Virus record (IMG/VR): IMGVR_UViG_3300033052_000013
Location: 1-45,762 of that record
DNA length: 45,762 bases
From: a virus
Reading direction: 5' to 3' (one strand)
Shown: positions 13,347-20,807 of the stretch, one piece after another
Layout: each line of letters begins with the position of its first letter
How positions within the stretch are numbered: position 1 is the stretch's first letter
Made by a program: the position numbers and the translations under genes
Notes under the pieces: generated by a model
Seen by the model: only the letters and a program-made list of their open reading frames with translations
Databases searched by the model: none
Told to the model about the DNA's origin: nothing

Positions 13347-14240
13347 ATGGCCGTAACAGCTCTTAAATTCAAGGCGACCACCACGCCCGAGCAACAGCTC
13401 GCCGAGTGGATCGAGCGCGGCAAGCGCGAGGTTTTCACCGTCACCACCATGCTCACGCCTGAGTTGGCCCGCCTTCTTCTGGCGAACAACCCGAACAACC
13501 GCCCGCCGCAATGGGGAAGCAACCGGGGCACCCGGTCCATCGCCGCCTACGCCGCCATGATGGCGCGCGGCGAGTGGATGCTTAACGGGTCCACCCTTGT
13601 GGTCGCTTCGTCCGGCGAGTTGAACGACGGCCAGCATCGCTGCGAAGCTGCGATCCTCGCTGAAGCCGCCGTCCCGGTTCAGATCGTGTTCGGTGTCGAG
13701 CGCGCGACGCGAGCCACCCTGGATCAGGGGATCGCCCGCACCGGCGGGAATGTGCTGGCGATGGAGGGCGTCAAAGACGCCAACAACGTCGCCGTTTACC
13801 TACGTTTCCGCATCGCTGTGGCGCGGGGAGGACACCCTTCTACCACTGTCGCGCCTGACGAACTGTTGAGCGCGCTTAACACCTTCGCGCCGTTCGAATC
13901 TTACACCGTTCCGATCAAGGGATGGGCTTCGCGCAACAAACTGTCGAACGGCTTCATGGTCGGCGCCCATGCGATTTGCGCCGAAGCCAACCCTCTGGCC
14001 GCGCAGGCATATGCGGATCAGGTCGCCACCGGCGTCGGCCTCGCCACGGTGAACGCCCCGGCCGCGCGGTTTCGCAAACTGGTCGAGGATATCCGCCTCG
14101 GGCGCGTCCGGCGCACACCTTACGAACTCGCCGCCCACTATGTCGTCGGGTTCAACAACTTCTGCCGAGGCCGGACGGGGCCACTTGGTTGGCGAGACAA
14201 GGACGTTCGCGAGCCCTTCCCGACCCCGGTGCGCGCATGA
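13347..14240 (+). CDS. DGQHR-motif protein (ParB/sulfiredoxin-like fold)
   Basis: 297 residues from ATG at 13347, with GGACGAG ahead; a longer form from 13233 would translate the hairpin leader. ELNDGQHRCEAAI (DGQHR at 94-98) is the nucleotide-binding loop typical of ParB/Srx-like domains. Ahead of it are YAAMMARGEWMLNGSTLVV; behind it is a helical C-terminal region of about 170 residues. Such proteins are common in phages, but their reaction (CTP/ATP hydrolysis or DNA nicking) is not established. It overlaps the next gene, another ParB-like protein, by 4 bp. Confidence 0.65.
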   Translation: MAVTALKFKATTTPEQQLAEWIERGKREVFTVTTMLTPELARLLLANNPNNRPPQWGSNRGTRSIAAYAAMMARGEWMLNGSTLVVASSGELNDGQHRCEAAILAEAAVPVQIVFGVERATRATLDQGIARTGGNVLAMEGVKDANNVAVYLRFRIAVARGGHPSTTVAPDELLSALNTFAPFESYTVPIKGWASRNKLSNGFMVGAHAICAEANPLAAQAYADQVATGVGLATVNAPAARFRKLVEDIRLGRVRRTPYELAAHYVVGFNNFCRGRTGPLGWRDKDVREPFPTPVRA

Positions 14241-15064
14241 CACCGGAGTCCATTCTTCTGCTGGACATCGAAACCGGCGACCGCCTTCGGGCGGTCGATC
14301 CGGCTCGCGTGTCTGCATTGATCGCCTCTATAATCGACCTAGGGCTTCGGACTCCGATCACGGTTGTTCGGGCGCAGCGGGACGGCGACGAGTGCTTCCG
14401 TTTGGTGGCGGGCGCGCACCGTCTTGAGGCCGTTCGCCAATCCGGCGAGGACTACATCGACGCCTTCGTCATGGACGGCGACGCTGACGACGCCGCCCTG
14501 TGGGAGATCGACGAGAACTTCGCCCGCGCCGAACTGACCGACGCACAGCGCGCCGAACACCACGTCCGGCGGGAGGAAATCCTGAAGCGGAGGGGAATAG
14601 TCAGCGACGGCGGACAGGGAGGCGACCGTCGATCAAACGACAAAAAGTCGCTTGGTCCCTCCTATGCGTCGCAAGCGGCGGAAACGCTGGGCGTAAACAA
14701 GCGAACCGTTGAGCGAGACCTCGCGCGCGGCAAGAAGATCGTCCCTGACGTTCTGTCCGAAGTCGCCGGAACTGATCTCGACAAAGGTGTGGTGCTGGAC
14801 GAACTGGCCCGCACCCCGGCTGAAGAACAGCGGGCAAAGCTGGCCGAAATCACCCTACGACGCCAAGAGGCCGAACGTGTGAAGAAGGACGCCGAGGCCG
14901 CCAATCGGGCGACTGATCGCGTGATCGCCATGACCGAAGCTGAACGCTTCGCCGAATGGATCATGAACCGGACGGACCTGGGCGAACTACCCGTCATCAT
15001 CGGGTGGCTGACGGCCGCCAAGAGCGCCGACATAGCCGCCGCCCTGCGGAGGATATCCCAATGA
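14237..15064 (+). CDS. ParB-like protein with HTH domain
   Basis: 275 residues. Residues 1-110 form a ParB N-terminal domain with PARVSALIASIIDLGLRTPI and VAGAHRLEAVRQ (GAHR at 59-62). Next comes EIDENFARAELTDAQRAEH and a helix-turn-helix near 150-185 (YASQAAETLGVNKRTVERDL), then coiled helices. ParB domains bind CTP and clamp DNA; phage versions act as partition, transcription or replication factors. It starts inside the previous stop (ATGA), so this and the DGQHR gene form a coupled pair of similar folds. Confidence 0.85.
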   Translation: MTPESILLLDIETGDRLRAVDPARVSALIASIIDLGLRTPITVVRAQRDGDECFRLVAGAHRLEAVRQSGEDYIDAFVMDGDADDAALWEIDENFARAELTDAQRAEHHVRREEILKRRGIVSDGGQGGDRRSNDKKSLGPSYASQAAETLGVNKRTVERDLARGKKIVPDVLSEVAGTDLDKGVVLDELARTPAEEQRAKLAEITLRRQEAERVKKDAEAANRATDRVIAMTEAERFAEWIMNRTDLGELPVIIGWLTAAKSADIAAALRRISQ

Positions 15065-15303
15065 TTGGCTACATCCTGGATCGTGCCCACGTCGCTTTCC
15101 AAGCCATCACCCGGCCGCTCCGTGAGCGTCGGTCCAACAAGACGCTGATCAAATGCCTAGCCGCCGTCTCTGACGCCAAGGACGCGCTTCGTCGGGCAAA
15201 GGTCCGGGGCGACACCCGCGCCCAGCACTACGCCCAAGAGCGTCTGTGCAAGGCGCAAACGGAACTGCTTCGCGCCGAATGCAAGTGGAGGGCGGCGCGC
15301 TGA
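15061..15303 (+). CDS. Small basic helical protein, unknown
   Basis: 80 residues, very basic and helical (CLAAVSDAKDALRRAKVRGD, then QERLCKAQTELLRAECKWR). The ATG overlaps the ParB-like stop by 4 bp. The charge suggests nucleic-acid or ribosome contact, but there is no recognisable domain. Confidence 0.6.
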   Translation: MIGYILDRAHVAFQAITRPLRERRSNKTLIKCLAAVSDAKDALRRAKVRGDTRAQHYAQERLCKAQTELLRAECKWRAAR

Positions 15304-15348
15304 CGACGGGACCGACCGCCCCGTTGAGCGGTCTTGATGGAGGGCCAC

Positions 15349-15897
15349 ATGGCCAAGAAACTGACAGCCGAAGGGGAAGGCTCCAAGTCGATCCCCAATC
15401 GTGACGAGGAAGCCGTCTTCCTCTCGCACCTGAACAAACTGCGAGCCCAGGAAGCGAAGAAGGCGGTCGCCAAGGCGGCGCTGGACGTCGAGGCACAGGC
15501 TCTGACCGATCTGTTCCGCGCCGCCAAGGCGGACGGGTTCAGTCGGAAGGAACTGCAAGCCATCCTCGACGACGGCAAGGCCAGCCGCCGCGATCTCACG
15601 GCCGAAGAAGAGCGCCGCGCCAAGCTGCGGGCTTGGGCCGGCCTCCCCGCTGGTTCGCAACCCGACCTCTTCGACCTGGGCGAAGCGGCGCGCGGTCCCG
15701 TCGATGCGGAGGCCCAAGGCTACGCCATGGGAATCCAGGGCCTCGACCCGGAATGTCCGGACTGGATCAGCCCTGTCTATCAGCCCGACTTCATGAAGGG
15801 CTGGCACAACGCCCAAGGCATCCTCGCCGCCAAGATCGGCAAGACGGCCGCAGCCAACGATGACCTTTCCACGGCTGAGACGGCCGGCGCCGCATGA
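15349..15897 (+). CDS. Early phage protein with RMF-like C-terminal motif
   Basis: 182 residues from ATG at 15349, with GGAGGG ahead. A basic helical N-terminal part (AFLSHLNKLR type) leads to a middle with SRKELQAILDDGKASRRD. The C-terminal section has AEAQGYAMGIQG and MKGWHNAQGIL, the A-x-GY.AG...W..GW..GQ pattern shared by ribosome modulation factor and many phage proteins. I think it is a DNA-associated early protein rather than true RMF. It overlaps the resolvase gene by 4 bp. Confidence 0.6.
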   Translation: MAKKLTAEGEGSKSIPNRDEEAVFLSHLNKLRAQEAKKAVAKAALDVEAQALTDLFRAAKADGFSRKELQAILDDGKASRRDLTAEEERRAKLRAWAGLPAGSQPDLFDLGEAARGPVDAEAQGYAMGIQGLDPECPDWISPVYQPDFMKGWHNAQGILAAKIGKTAAANDDLSTAETAGAA

Positions 15898-16409
15898 CCT
15901 ACCTCGCGCTTGATTTGGCTACCTGCACCGGCTTCTGCTTCGGAGAGCCCGATACCGGCGAACTGCCGACCATCGGTCATATCCGCTTGCCGAAGACCGG
16001 CGAGGACGTGGGCTCCTTCCTCATAGCGTTTGAGGAATGGCTCACGTCGAAGGTCGGTCAGGTCAAGCCGAGCCTTCTCCTATTCGAGGCGCCTATCCTG
16101 GCGTCAGGCGCGACACCGCATGTGACGCGCAAACTCCACGCCCTCGCTGGCATCACCGAAATGGTCGCCATCCGCGCTTCGGTCGAGTGCTGCGAGGTCT
16201 ATCCGGTCACGGTCAAGAAGGCCCTGACCGGCTCCGGCCGGGCGGACAAGGCGGACATGGTTCGCGCCGCCCGCGCCTACGGTTTCAACCCTGCCGTTCC
16301 CGACGAAGCGGACGCCTTCGGTCTCTGGCTCCACGCCGTGAAGACCCGCTTTCCCAAACAGTCGGGCCGCTGGGATCTTCTCAACTTCCAACCCGAGAGG
16401 GCCGCATGA
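15894..16409 (+). CDS. RuvC-like Holliday junction resolvase
   Basis: 171 residues with an RNase H-like fold. Asp6/7 in YLALDLATCTGF is the first metal ligand, Glu in LLLFEAP the second, then KLHALAGITEMVA, and Asp pair in PDEADAFGLWLH the last. These match phage RuvC-type resolvases that cut branched DNA before packaging. It overlaps both neighbours by 4 bp. A function in replication-intermediate processing fits with the nearby helicase and Red proteins. Confidence 0.85.
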   Translation: MTYLALDLATCTGFCFGEPDTGELPTIGHIRLPKTGEDVGSFLIAFEEWLTSKVGQVKPSLLLFEAPILASGATPHVTRKLHALAGITEMVAIRASVECCEVYPVTVKKALTGSGRADKADMVRAARAYGFNPAVPDEADAFGLWLHAVKTRFPKQSGRWDLLNFQPERAA

Positions 16410-17179
16410 TCCCCGACCGCATCAACCAGGCCAGCTTCACGGAAGACTGGATCAGGGGCTACGGCATCCGAACCTTGGCGGCGAAGTACCGCGTCAGCCA
16501 GACAACGGTTCGGAACGTCAGCGCCGAACTCAATCTCCCGAAGCGGGACACTGAAACCCGTCCTCATCCGCCGGAAGTCGTGGCCCGGATTGCCGATCTC
16601 TGGAACGAGGGCAAGTCCGCAACCGAAGTCGCCGACGCCATGGGCGGGAAGTGGACCCGGAACATGATCATCAGCCTTGTGCATCGCAAAGGCCTGTCCA
16701 GACCGGAAAGAGCTGCAGCGTCTGCCAAGGCCTCAGCCATCCGGCGCCCCAAGCCGGTGAAACGGCCCAAGGCCGAAAAGCCCATCATGGACCGGGCCAT
16801 CACGCCGCCCAAGCCCACCACGCCCAAGGCCGCCAAGGGCCTCGTGACCGGCGTCGCCTTCCCGCCCCTGTCACCTGAAGAACTGGACCAGAAGCGCGCC
16901 GCCTTCGCCGCTGAAGGTAAGAAGACCATCAAGGGCATGGATGCCGTCGCCAATGACAACGCCGTCCCCCTGATGGAGCGGAAGTTCGGTCAATGCGCCT
17001 GGCCGGTCGGAACCCCGGATCGGCCGCGCAATCAACTGGTCTGCGGTCAGCCTGTTTTCGAAGGCGTCGAGAAGTGCGCCTACTGCCTCACCCATGCCAA
17101 GCGGGCCTTTGCTCGGGATGTGTCCCTGCCGAAACCCAACTCTGACCTTGAGCGCGCGGCGCGGAGGTATGCGGCATGA
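16406..17179 (+). CDS. GcrA-family cell-cycle regulator homologue with an extra N-terminal HTH
   Basis: 257 residues. Residues 57-101 (ARIADLWNEGKSATEVADAM then KWTRNMIISLVHRKGLS) match the GcrA DNA-binding helix-turn-helix; 194-233 (GQCAWPVG, LVCGQP, CAYCLTH) match its C-terminal domain with Cys197, Cys213, Cys224, Cys227 and His230, which in host GcrA contacts sigma-70. Unlike Caulobacter GcrA, residues 10-46 add another HTH (GYGIRTLAAKYRVSQTTVRN). GcrA activates promoters bearing methylated GANTC. The phage copy may redirect host or phage promoters. It is coupled to the genes on both sides by ATGA overlaps. Confidence 0.85.
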   Translation: MIPDRINQASFTEDWIRGYGIRTLAAKYRVSQTTVRNVSAELNLPKRDTETRPHPPEVVARIADLWNEGKSATEVADAMGGKWTRNMIISLVHRKGLSRPERAAASAKASAIRRPKPVKRPKAEKPIMDRAITPPKPTTPKAAKGLVTGVAFPPLSPEELDQKRAAFAAEGKKTIKGMDAVANDNAVPLMERKFGQCAWPVGTPDRPRNQLVCGQPVFEGVEKCAYCLTHAKRAFARDVSLPKPNSDLERAARRYAA

Positions 17180-17523
17180 AACCCCTCCGCAGAGACTTCT
17201 CCGAAACCGTCATCGCCAAGATCGACAAGACCAAAAAGACCGAAGCCCAAAAGGCCAGGGAAGCCAAGATCACGGCAGACGCCAGAACAGCCGCACAGAA
17301 GGCCATCGCACAGGCCGGGGCCGATGATGTGGTCCTGCACTGTGAAGGCGTCCTGATGGCCGTCAGAGACGCCCTGTGCGCCAATCTGGACCCGGAAGGG
17401 GCGGCTTCCACATTTGGGCGCTTCGCCAAGGTCTCGATCTACACCGGGCCTATTCGCAGGGCAGCGGCTGAACAGGCGTTCGCAAAGCTGACCCAGGCGG
17501 ACAATGATCGGGGGGCGGAATGA
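17176..17523 (+). CDS. Small early phage protein, unknown
   Basis: 115 residues. The first 45 are highly charged and helical (Lys/Ala/Thr-rich), followed by a domain with DDVVLHCEGVLMAVRDALC and GRFAKVSIYTGPIRRAAAEQ. I do not recognise it. It lies between the GcrA-like gene and the methyltransferase with 4-bp overlaps at both ends, which suggests joint expression. Confidence 0.6.
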   Translation: MKPLRRDFSETVIAKIDKTKKTEAQKAREAKITADARTAAQKAIAQAGADDVVLHCEGVLMAVRDALCANLDPEGAASTFGRFAKVSIYTGPIRRAAAEQAFAKLTQADNDRGAE

Positions 17524-18194
17524 CCGCTTCTGCCCGTGGTTTGTTCCGAGCAACCGGCAAGGCCTCCAAGCCTGTTCCGGTGCGTCTCCTCGACGGATCC
17601 TACGAGAAGGCGGATTCGCTTGAGCGGGAGAAGGACGACTTCTATCCGACCCCGCCCGAGCCGATCCGCGCCTTGCTACATGCCGAAATAGAACGGCTGC
17701 GCGACTTCCCGGCGATCTGGGATGCATCGGCCGGCGACGGCGCGCTGGTCCGCGAAATGGAAGCGATGGGCCTGACGGTAATTGCGTCTGACTTGGTTGA
17801 CCGGGGCATGGGCGCGGAGATCCGCGACTTCTACGATTTCACCTCGGCACCCGCTCGCGCGTCGGTACAGAATCCGCCGTTCCAAGAGTGTGGCTGGGGC
17901 AACGGAAAAGCCCGCTGGCTGACCCACGCGCTGGACACGCTCGATCTCGAATACATGGCCCTGCTGCTGAACTGGTCATGGCCGGGCGCGGGGGGTCTTG
18001 CGCCGTTTTGGGCCAAGCACCCGCCCGCGCGCGTGTACCTGATGCGCTGGAAGATCGACTTCACCGGCCAAGGCGCGCCGCCGATGTTGAACGCATGGTT
18101 TGTCTGGGACCGGAAGCACAAGGGCGAAACCGTGCTGCGGATGCTGGATCGAAAGGACGCGCGCCAGGGCCAGCTCTTCGGAGAGATCGGATGA
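17520..18194 (+). CDS. DNA methyltransferase (NPPF motif, probably N6-adenine)
   Basis: 224 residues. DFYPTPPEPIRALL (about 40-53) is the usual opening of phage type-II-like methyltransferases, WDASAGDGALV (67-77) is the SAM loop, ASDLVDRG the acidic strand end, and SVQNPPFQEC (NPPF at 118-121) the amino-methyltransferase catalytic motif. It transfers methyl from SAM to adenine (or N4 of cytosine) in DNA. The target is unknown. It differs from host CcrM in lacking a long C-terminal domain. It sits next to the GcrA homologue, whose family reads DNA methylation. Confidence 0.78.
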   Translation: MTASARGLFRATGKASKPVPVRLLDGSYEKADSLEREKDDFYPTPPEPIRALLHAEIERLRDFPAIWDASAGDGALVREMEAMGLTVIASDLVDRGMGAEIRDFYDFTSAPARASVQNPPFQECGWGNGKARWLTHALDTLDLEYMALLLNWSWPGAGGLAPFWAKHPPARVYLMRWKIDFTGQGAPPMLNAWFVWDRKHKGETVLRMLDRKDARQGQLFGEIG

Positions 18195-18376
18195 ACCGCC
18201 GCGACCTCATCGCCTTCGAACTATTCTACGCCGCCACAGTCCGCCGTGAAGCCAAGGCCAGGGCCAAACAAAACCCGGCCGCTGCTGAACAACTGAACCG
18301 CTTTGCCGAGGCTGCTGTCCAGCGCGTCGAGGCGATCAAGTGTGGCCCGCTCTTTGATCAGGAGGGGCGGGCATGA
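18191..18376 (+). CDS. Small basic protein, unknown
   Basis: 61 residues, one long charged helix region (VRREAKARAKQNPAAAEQLN). ATGA overlaps connect it to the methyltransferase before and the helicase after. The function is unknown; a helicase-accessory role is only a guess from position. Confidence 0.55.
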   Translation: MNRRDLIAFELFYAATVRREAKARAKQNPAAAEQLNRFAEAAVQRVEAIKCGPLFDQEGRA

Positions 18377-19836
18377 CCGACCCCCGCGACGAAGCCCAGG
18401 CCGCGCGCGCCATGCCGTCGAATATCGAAGCGGAACAAGCCCTGCTGGGCTGCGTCATGTTCGATAACGAGGTCTTCTACCGCCTCGACCGGCTGGACCC
18501 TGGCCAGTTCTACGAGCCCTTCCATCAACGGCTTTGGGGCGCCATAGCGTCGAACATCGCCAGCGGCATGTTGGCGGAACCGACGACGCTCATGGATCGG
18601 TTCAAGACCGACCCTGCGTTCGAAGAGTTCGGCGGGCTGCGGTATCTTGCCGATCTGGTGGACCGGGCGCCGCCCTCGGGCAATGCGCCGTCCTATGCCC
18701 GTTCGATCATAGACAACGCCCTTCGGCGTCAGATTTCGATCCTGGGCGATGCCCTGCGGAGCGAAGCGCCCGACCCCGACGAAGACCCACGCGACATCAT
18801 CGGTAAGGCTGAGTCGTCCCTTCTGGCCATGCAGGTCAGCAACCGGGAAACCCGACTTGTGAGCGCTGGCGAGGCGTCTTCCAGGGTGCTGGCTGAACTC
18901 GACGCGCCGAAGGAAGAGCGGGGCGGCATCAGGACCGGGCTGGAGCCCTTGGACCAGATGCTAGGCCCCCTTCTACCGGGTGACCTCGCCCTGTTGATGG
19001 GCAGGCCTTCCATGGGCAAGAGCGCGGCTGCGGAGTGCATCGCAATCAACATCGCAGCCCCTGGCTGGGCCGAATACATCAACAAGGCCGACATGATGCC
19101 GGAGGCCACGCAAGGCGTGATCCAGATCAACGGTGAAATGTCCCCGGAACAGATGGTGCGCCGGCACCTGACCGACATCGCCTTCAGCGCATGGATGGGC
19201 GACGGGCCGAAATACTCGGACATCCGCAAGGGCGAGATCAACTATGATCAGCGCCAGATGCTGGGCCGCGCCGACGAAGTGCTGAGGCGTATGCCCATGA
19301 CCATGCTGCGTCGTCGCCTCAAGATGTCAGAGCTTCGGTCCCTGGCCCGGAGACAGGCCGCAGAGTGGCACCGCAAGGGCGTCAGCCTGTCCGCCCTGAT
19401 CATCGACCACGTAGGTCTCGTTAAGCCCGATGGCGGCCGTATGGACCGATACGAAGCCCAGACCGAGATCAGCAATGGGCTGAAAGAACTGGCCGAGGAA
19501 CTGCAATGCGTGGTCATCGGCCTGAACCAGATGAACCGGGAGAACGAGAAGCGGGAGGACAAGCGCCCCCAGCTTTCGGACCTTCGCGACTCCGGGTCTT
19601 GGGAACAGGACGCCGACTTCGTGATCGGCTTCTATCGCGAGGCCTATTACGCCCAGCGTCAGCCCGAGCCCAAGAAGGATCTGGAATGGGACGCATGGGA
19701 CCGGGCCAGGAAGTCCAGAACCATCGAGGCCATCGTTCTGAAGGCCCGTGAAGGCGAGTGCGGAACCGCCATGCTGTGGGGAGACGTGGCCCGTAATGCC
19801 ATCCGTGGCGCCGAGCCCAAGGGGTGGTTCGTATGA
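18373..19836 (+). CDS. DnaB-like replicative helicase
   Basis: 487 residues. The N-terminal helical domain starts MPSNIEAEQALLGCVMFDN; Walker A is GRPSMGKS (210-217, Lys216), Walker B LIIDHVGLV (342-350), with a later KAREGECG/arginine-rich region as in RecA-fold helicases. It would unwind the phage fork as a hexamer. The stretch after Walker A (about 226-250) is longer than in typical DnaB. The gene overlaps its neighbours by 4 bp, next to the DUF1376-like protein that probably recruits it. Confidence 0.92.
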   Translation: MTDPRDEAQAARAMPSNIEAEQALLGCVMFDNEVFYRLDRLDPGQFYEPFHQRLWGAIASNIASGMLAEPTTLMDRFKTDPAFEEFGGLRYLADLVDRAPPSGNAPSYARSIIDNALRRQISILGDALRSEAPDPDEDPRDIIGKAESSLLAMQVSNRETRLVSAGEASSRVLAELDAPKEERGGIRTGLEPLDQMLGPLLPGDLALLMGRPSMGKSAAAECIAINIAAPGWAEYINKADMMPEATQGVIQINGEMSPEQMVRRHLTDIAFSAWMGDGPKYSDIRKGEINYDQRQMLGRADEVLRRMPMTMLRRRLKMSELRSLARRQAAEWHRKGVSLSALIIDHVGLVKPDGGRMDRYEAQTEISNGLKELAEELQCVVIGLNQMNRENEKREDKRPQLSDLRDSGSWEQDADFVIGFYREAYYAQRQPEPKKDLEWDAWDRARKSRTIEAIVLKAREGECGTAMLWGDVARNAIRGAEPKGWFV

Positions 19837-20807
19837 AGAAGGGCGAGAACTTCTATCGGCGCGATCCGAACAAGGCGCTTGCGGGCATGGCCAGCCTGAC
19901 CCTTGAAGAGCGAGGGGTCTACAACACCGTCCTTGACATGCTCTACCAGACCTGGCGCCCGCTTGAGGACGACCGGCGCTTCATCGCGAACTGGTGCAAC
20001 TGCGCCGTTCAGAAACTCAATCCGATCATCGGTCGCCTGATCGAAAAAGGACGCCTCATCACCTTCGAAGAAGGGGGGCGAACCTACATATCTGACGAGG
20101 CCTTCGAGGCCGAAAGGGCGAAGGTCAAAGGGGCCTCTCCGAGCCGGTCTGGAAGGGGTCAGAAACGGGAGAAGTCGGGGGAAGTCGAGGAGAAGTCGGA
20201 AGGTGTCAGACAGAACCACCCACTTCTCGATGCAGATAGCCAAGAAAAACAGTCGGTTACGGCTCTAGAGAAGAATAGAGAAGAAAAGAATTCCGTTCCT
20301 AACGGAACGGGCGAAACGCCGAGTTCGAATGAGCCTTCGGATGACCTTGCGGAGCTTCGTGGTCTGGAGCCCAGGGCCGCAGCCTGGGCGCTTTCGAGGA
20401 AGGTTCTCTGCGAGCGCGGAGGACTTACGCGAGCCAAGGCCGGGGAGATCGTCGGGAAGCTGTTCCGAGACCACGGACTCAGCCCCGGCGAACTTTGGGA
20501 AGCGGCCGAGGCGACGTGGAGGGCTGGGACCGAAAACCCGATCCCGTACCTGACCCGGCTCTGCGCTTCGGCGGCGAGCAAGCGCGGCGGAGCCGACAAC
20601 CTGGAACCCAGCGAGCGGCAACAGATCGCCTGGATGGAGGACTGGATCGAGTCGCCGTCCAACTGGCGCGGGACGCGGGGGCCAAGGCCCGGCGAGCCCG
20701 GATGCCGCGTCAGGCCCGAAATCCAGTTCAGGTTCGGGGTTCAGCCCAAAGCTGTGAATGACGACCAGACCAACGACCCAGACCTGTTTGCGAAAGGAGC
20801 GGCGTGA
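19833..20807 (+). CDS. DUF1376-like replication protein (initiator/helicase loader)
   Basis: 324 residues from ATG at 19833 (ATGA overlap with the helicase stop). Residues 1-90 match DUF1376: FYRRDPNKALAGMASLTLEE, RGVYNTVLDMLYQ and a winged-helix layout. Residues about 95-175 are a low-complexity, charged linker encoded by the iteron-like, locally A-rich DNA. The last 150 residues form a helical domain. DUF1376 proteins (YdaU type) sit in phage replication modules. By analogy with lambda O, the DNA inside the gene may be the origin. Confidence 0.78.
   Translation: MKKGENFYRRDPNKALAGMASLTLEERGVYNTVLDMLYQTWRPLEDDRRFIANWCNCAVQKLNPIIGRLIEKGRLITFEEGGRTYISDEAFEAERAKVKGASPSRSGRGQKREKSGEVEEKSEGVRQNHPLLDADSQEKQSVTALEKNREEKNSVPNGTGETPSSNEPSDDLAELRGLEPRAAAWALSRKVLCERGGLTRAKAGEIVGKLFRDHGLSPGELWEAAEATWRAGTENPIPYLTRLCASAASKRGGADNLEPSERQQIAWMEDWIESPSNWRGTRGPRPGEPGCRVRPEIQFRFGVQPKAVNDDQTNDPDLFAKGAA
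20171..20307. other. Candidate phage replication origin inside the DUF1376-like gene
   Basis: GAAGTCG occurs at 20171..20177, 20181..20187 and 20192..20198, steps of 10 and 11 bp. An A-rich stretch (about 20240..20290) follows, unusual in this GC-rich genome. Then comes an inverted repeat, TTCCGTT-CCT-AACGGAA (20291..20307). Iterons plus an AT-rich patch within the initiator gene is the lambda ori design. It encodes only the flexible linker of the protein. Confidence 0.5.
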
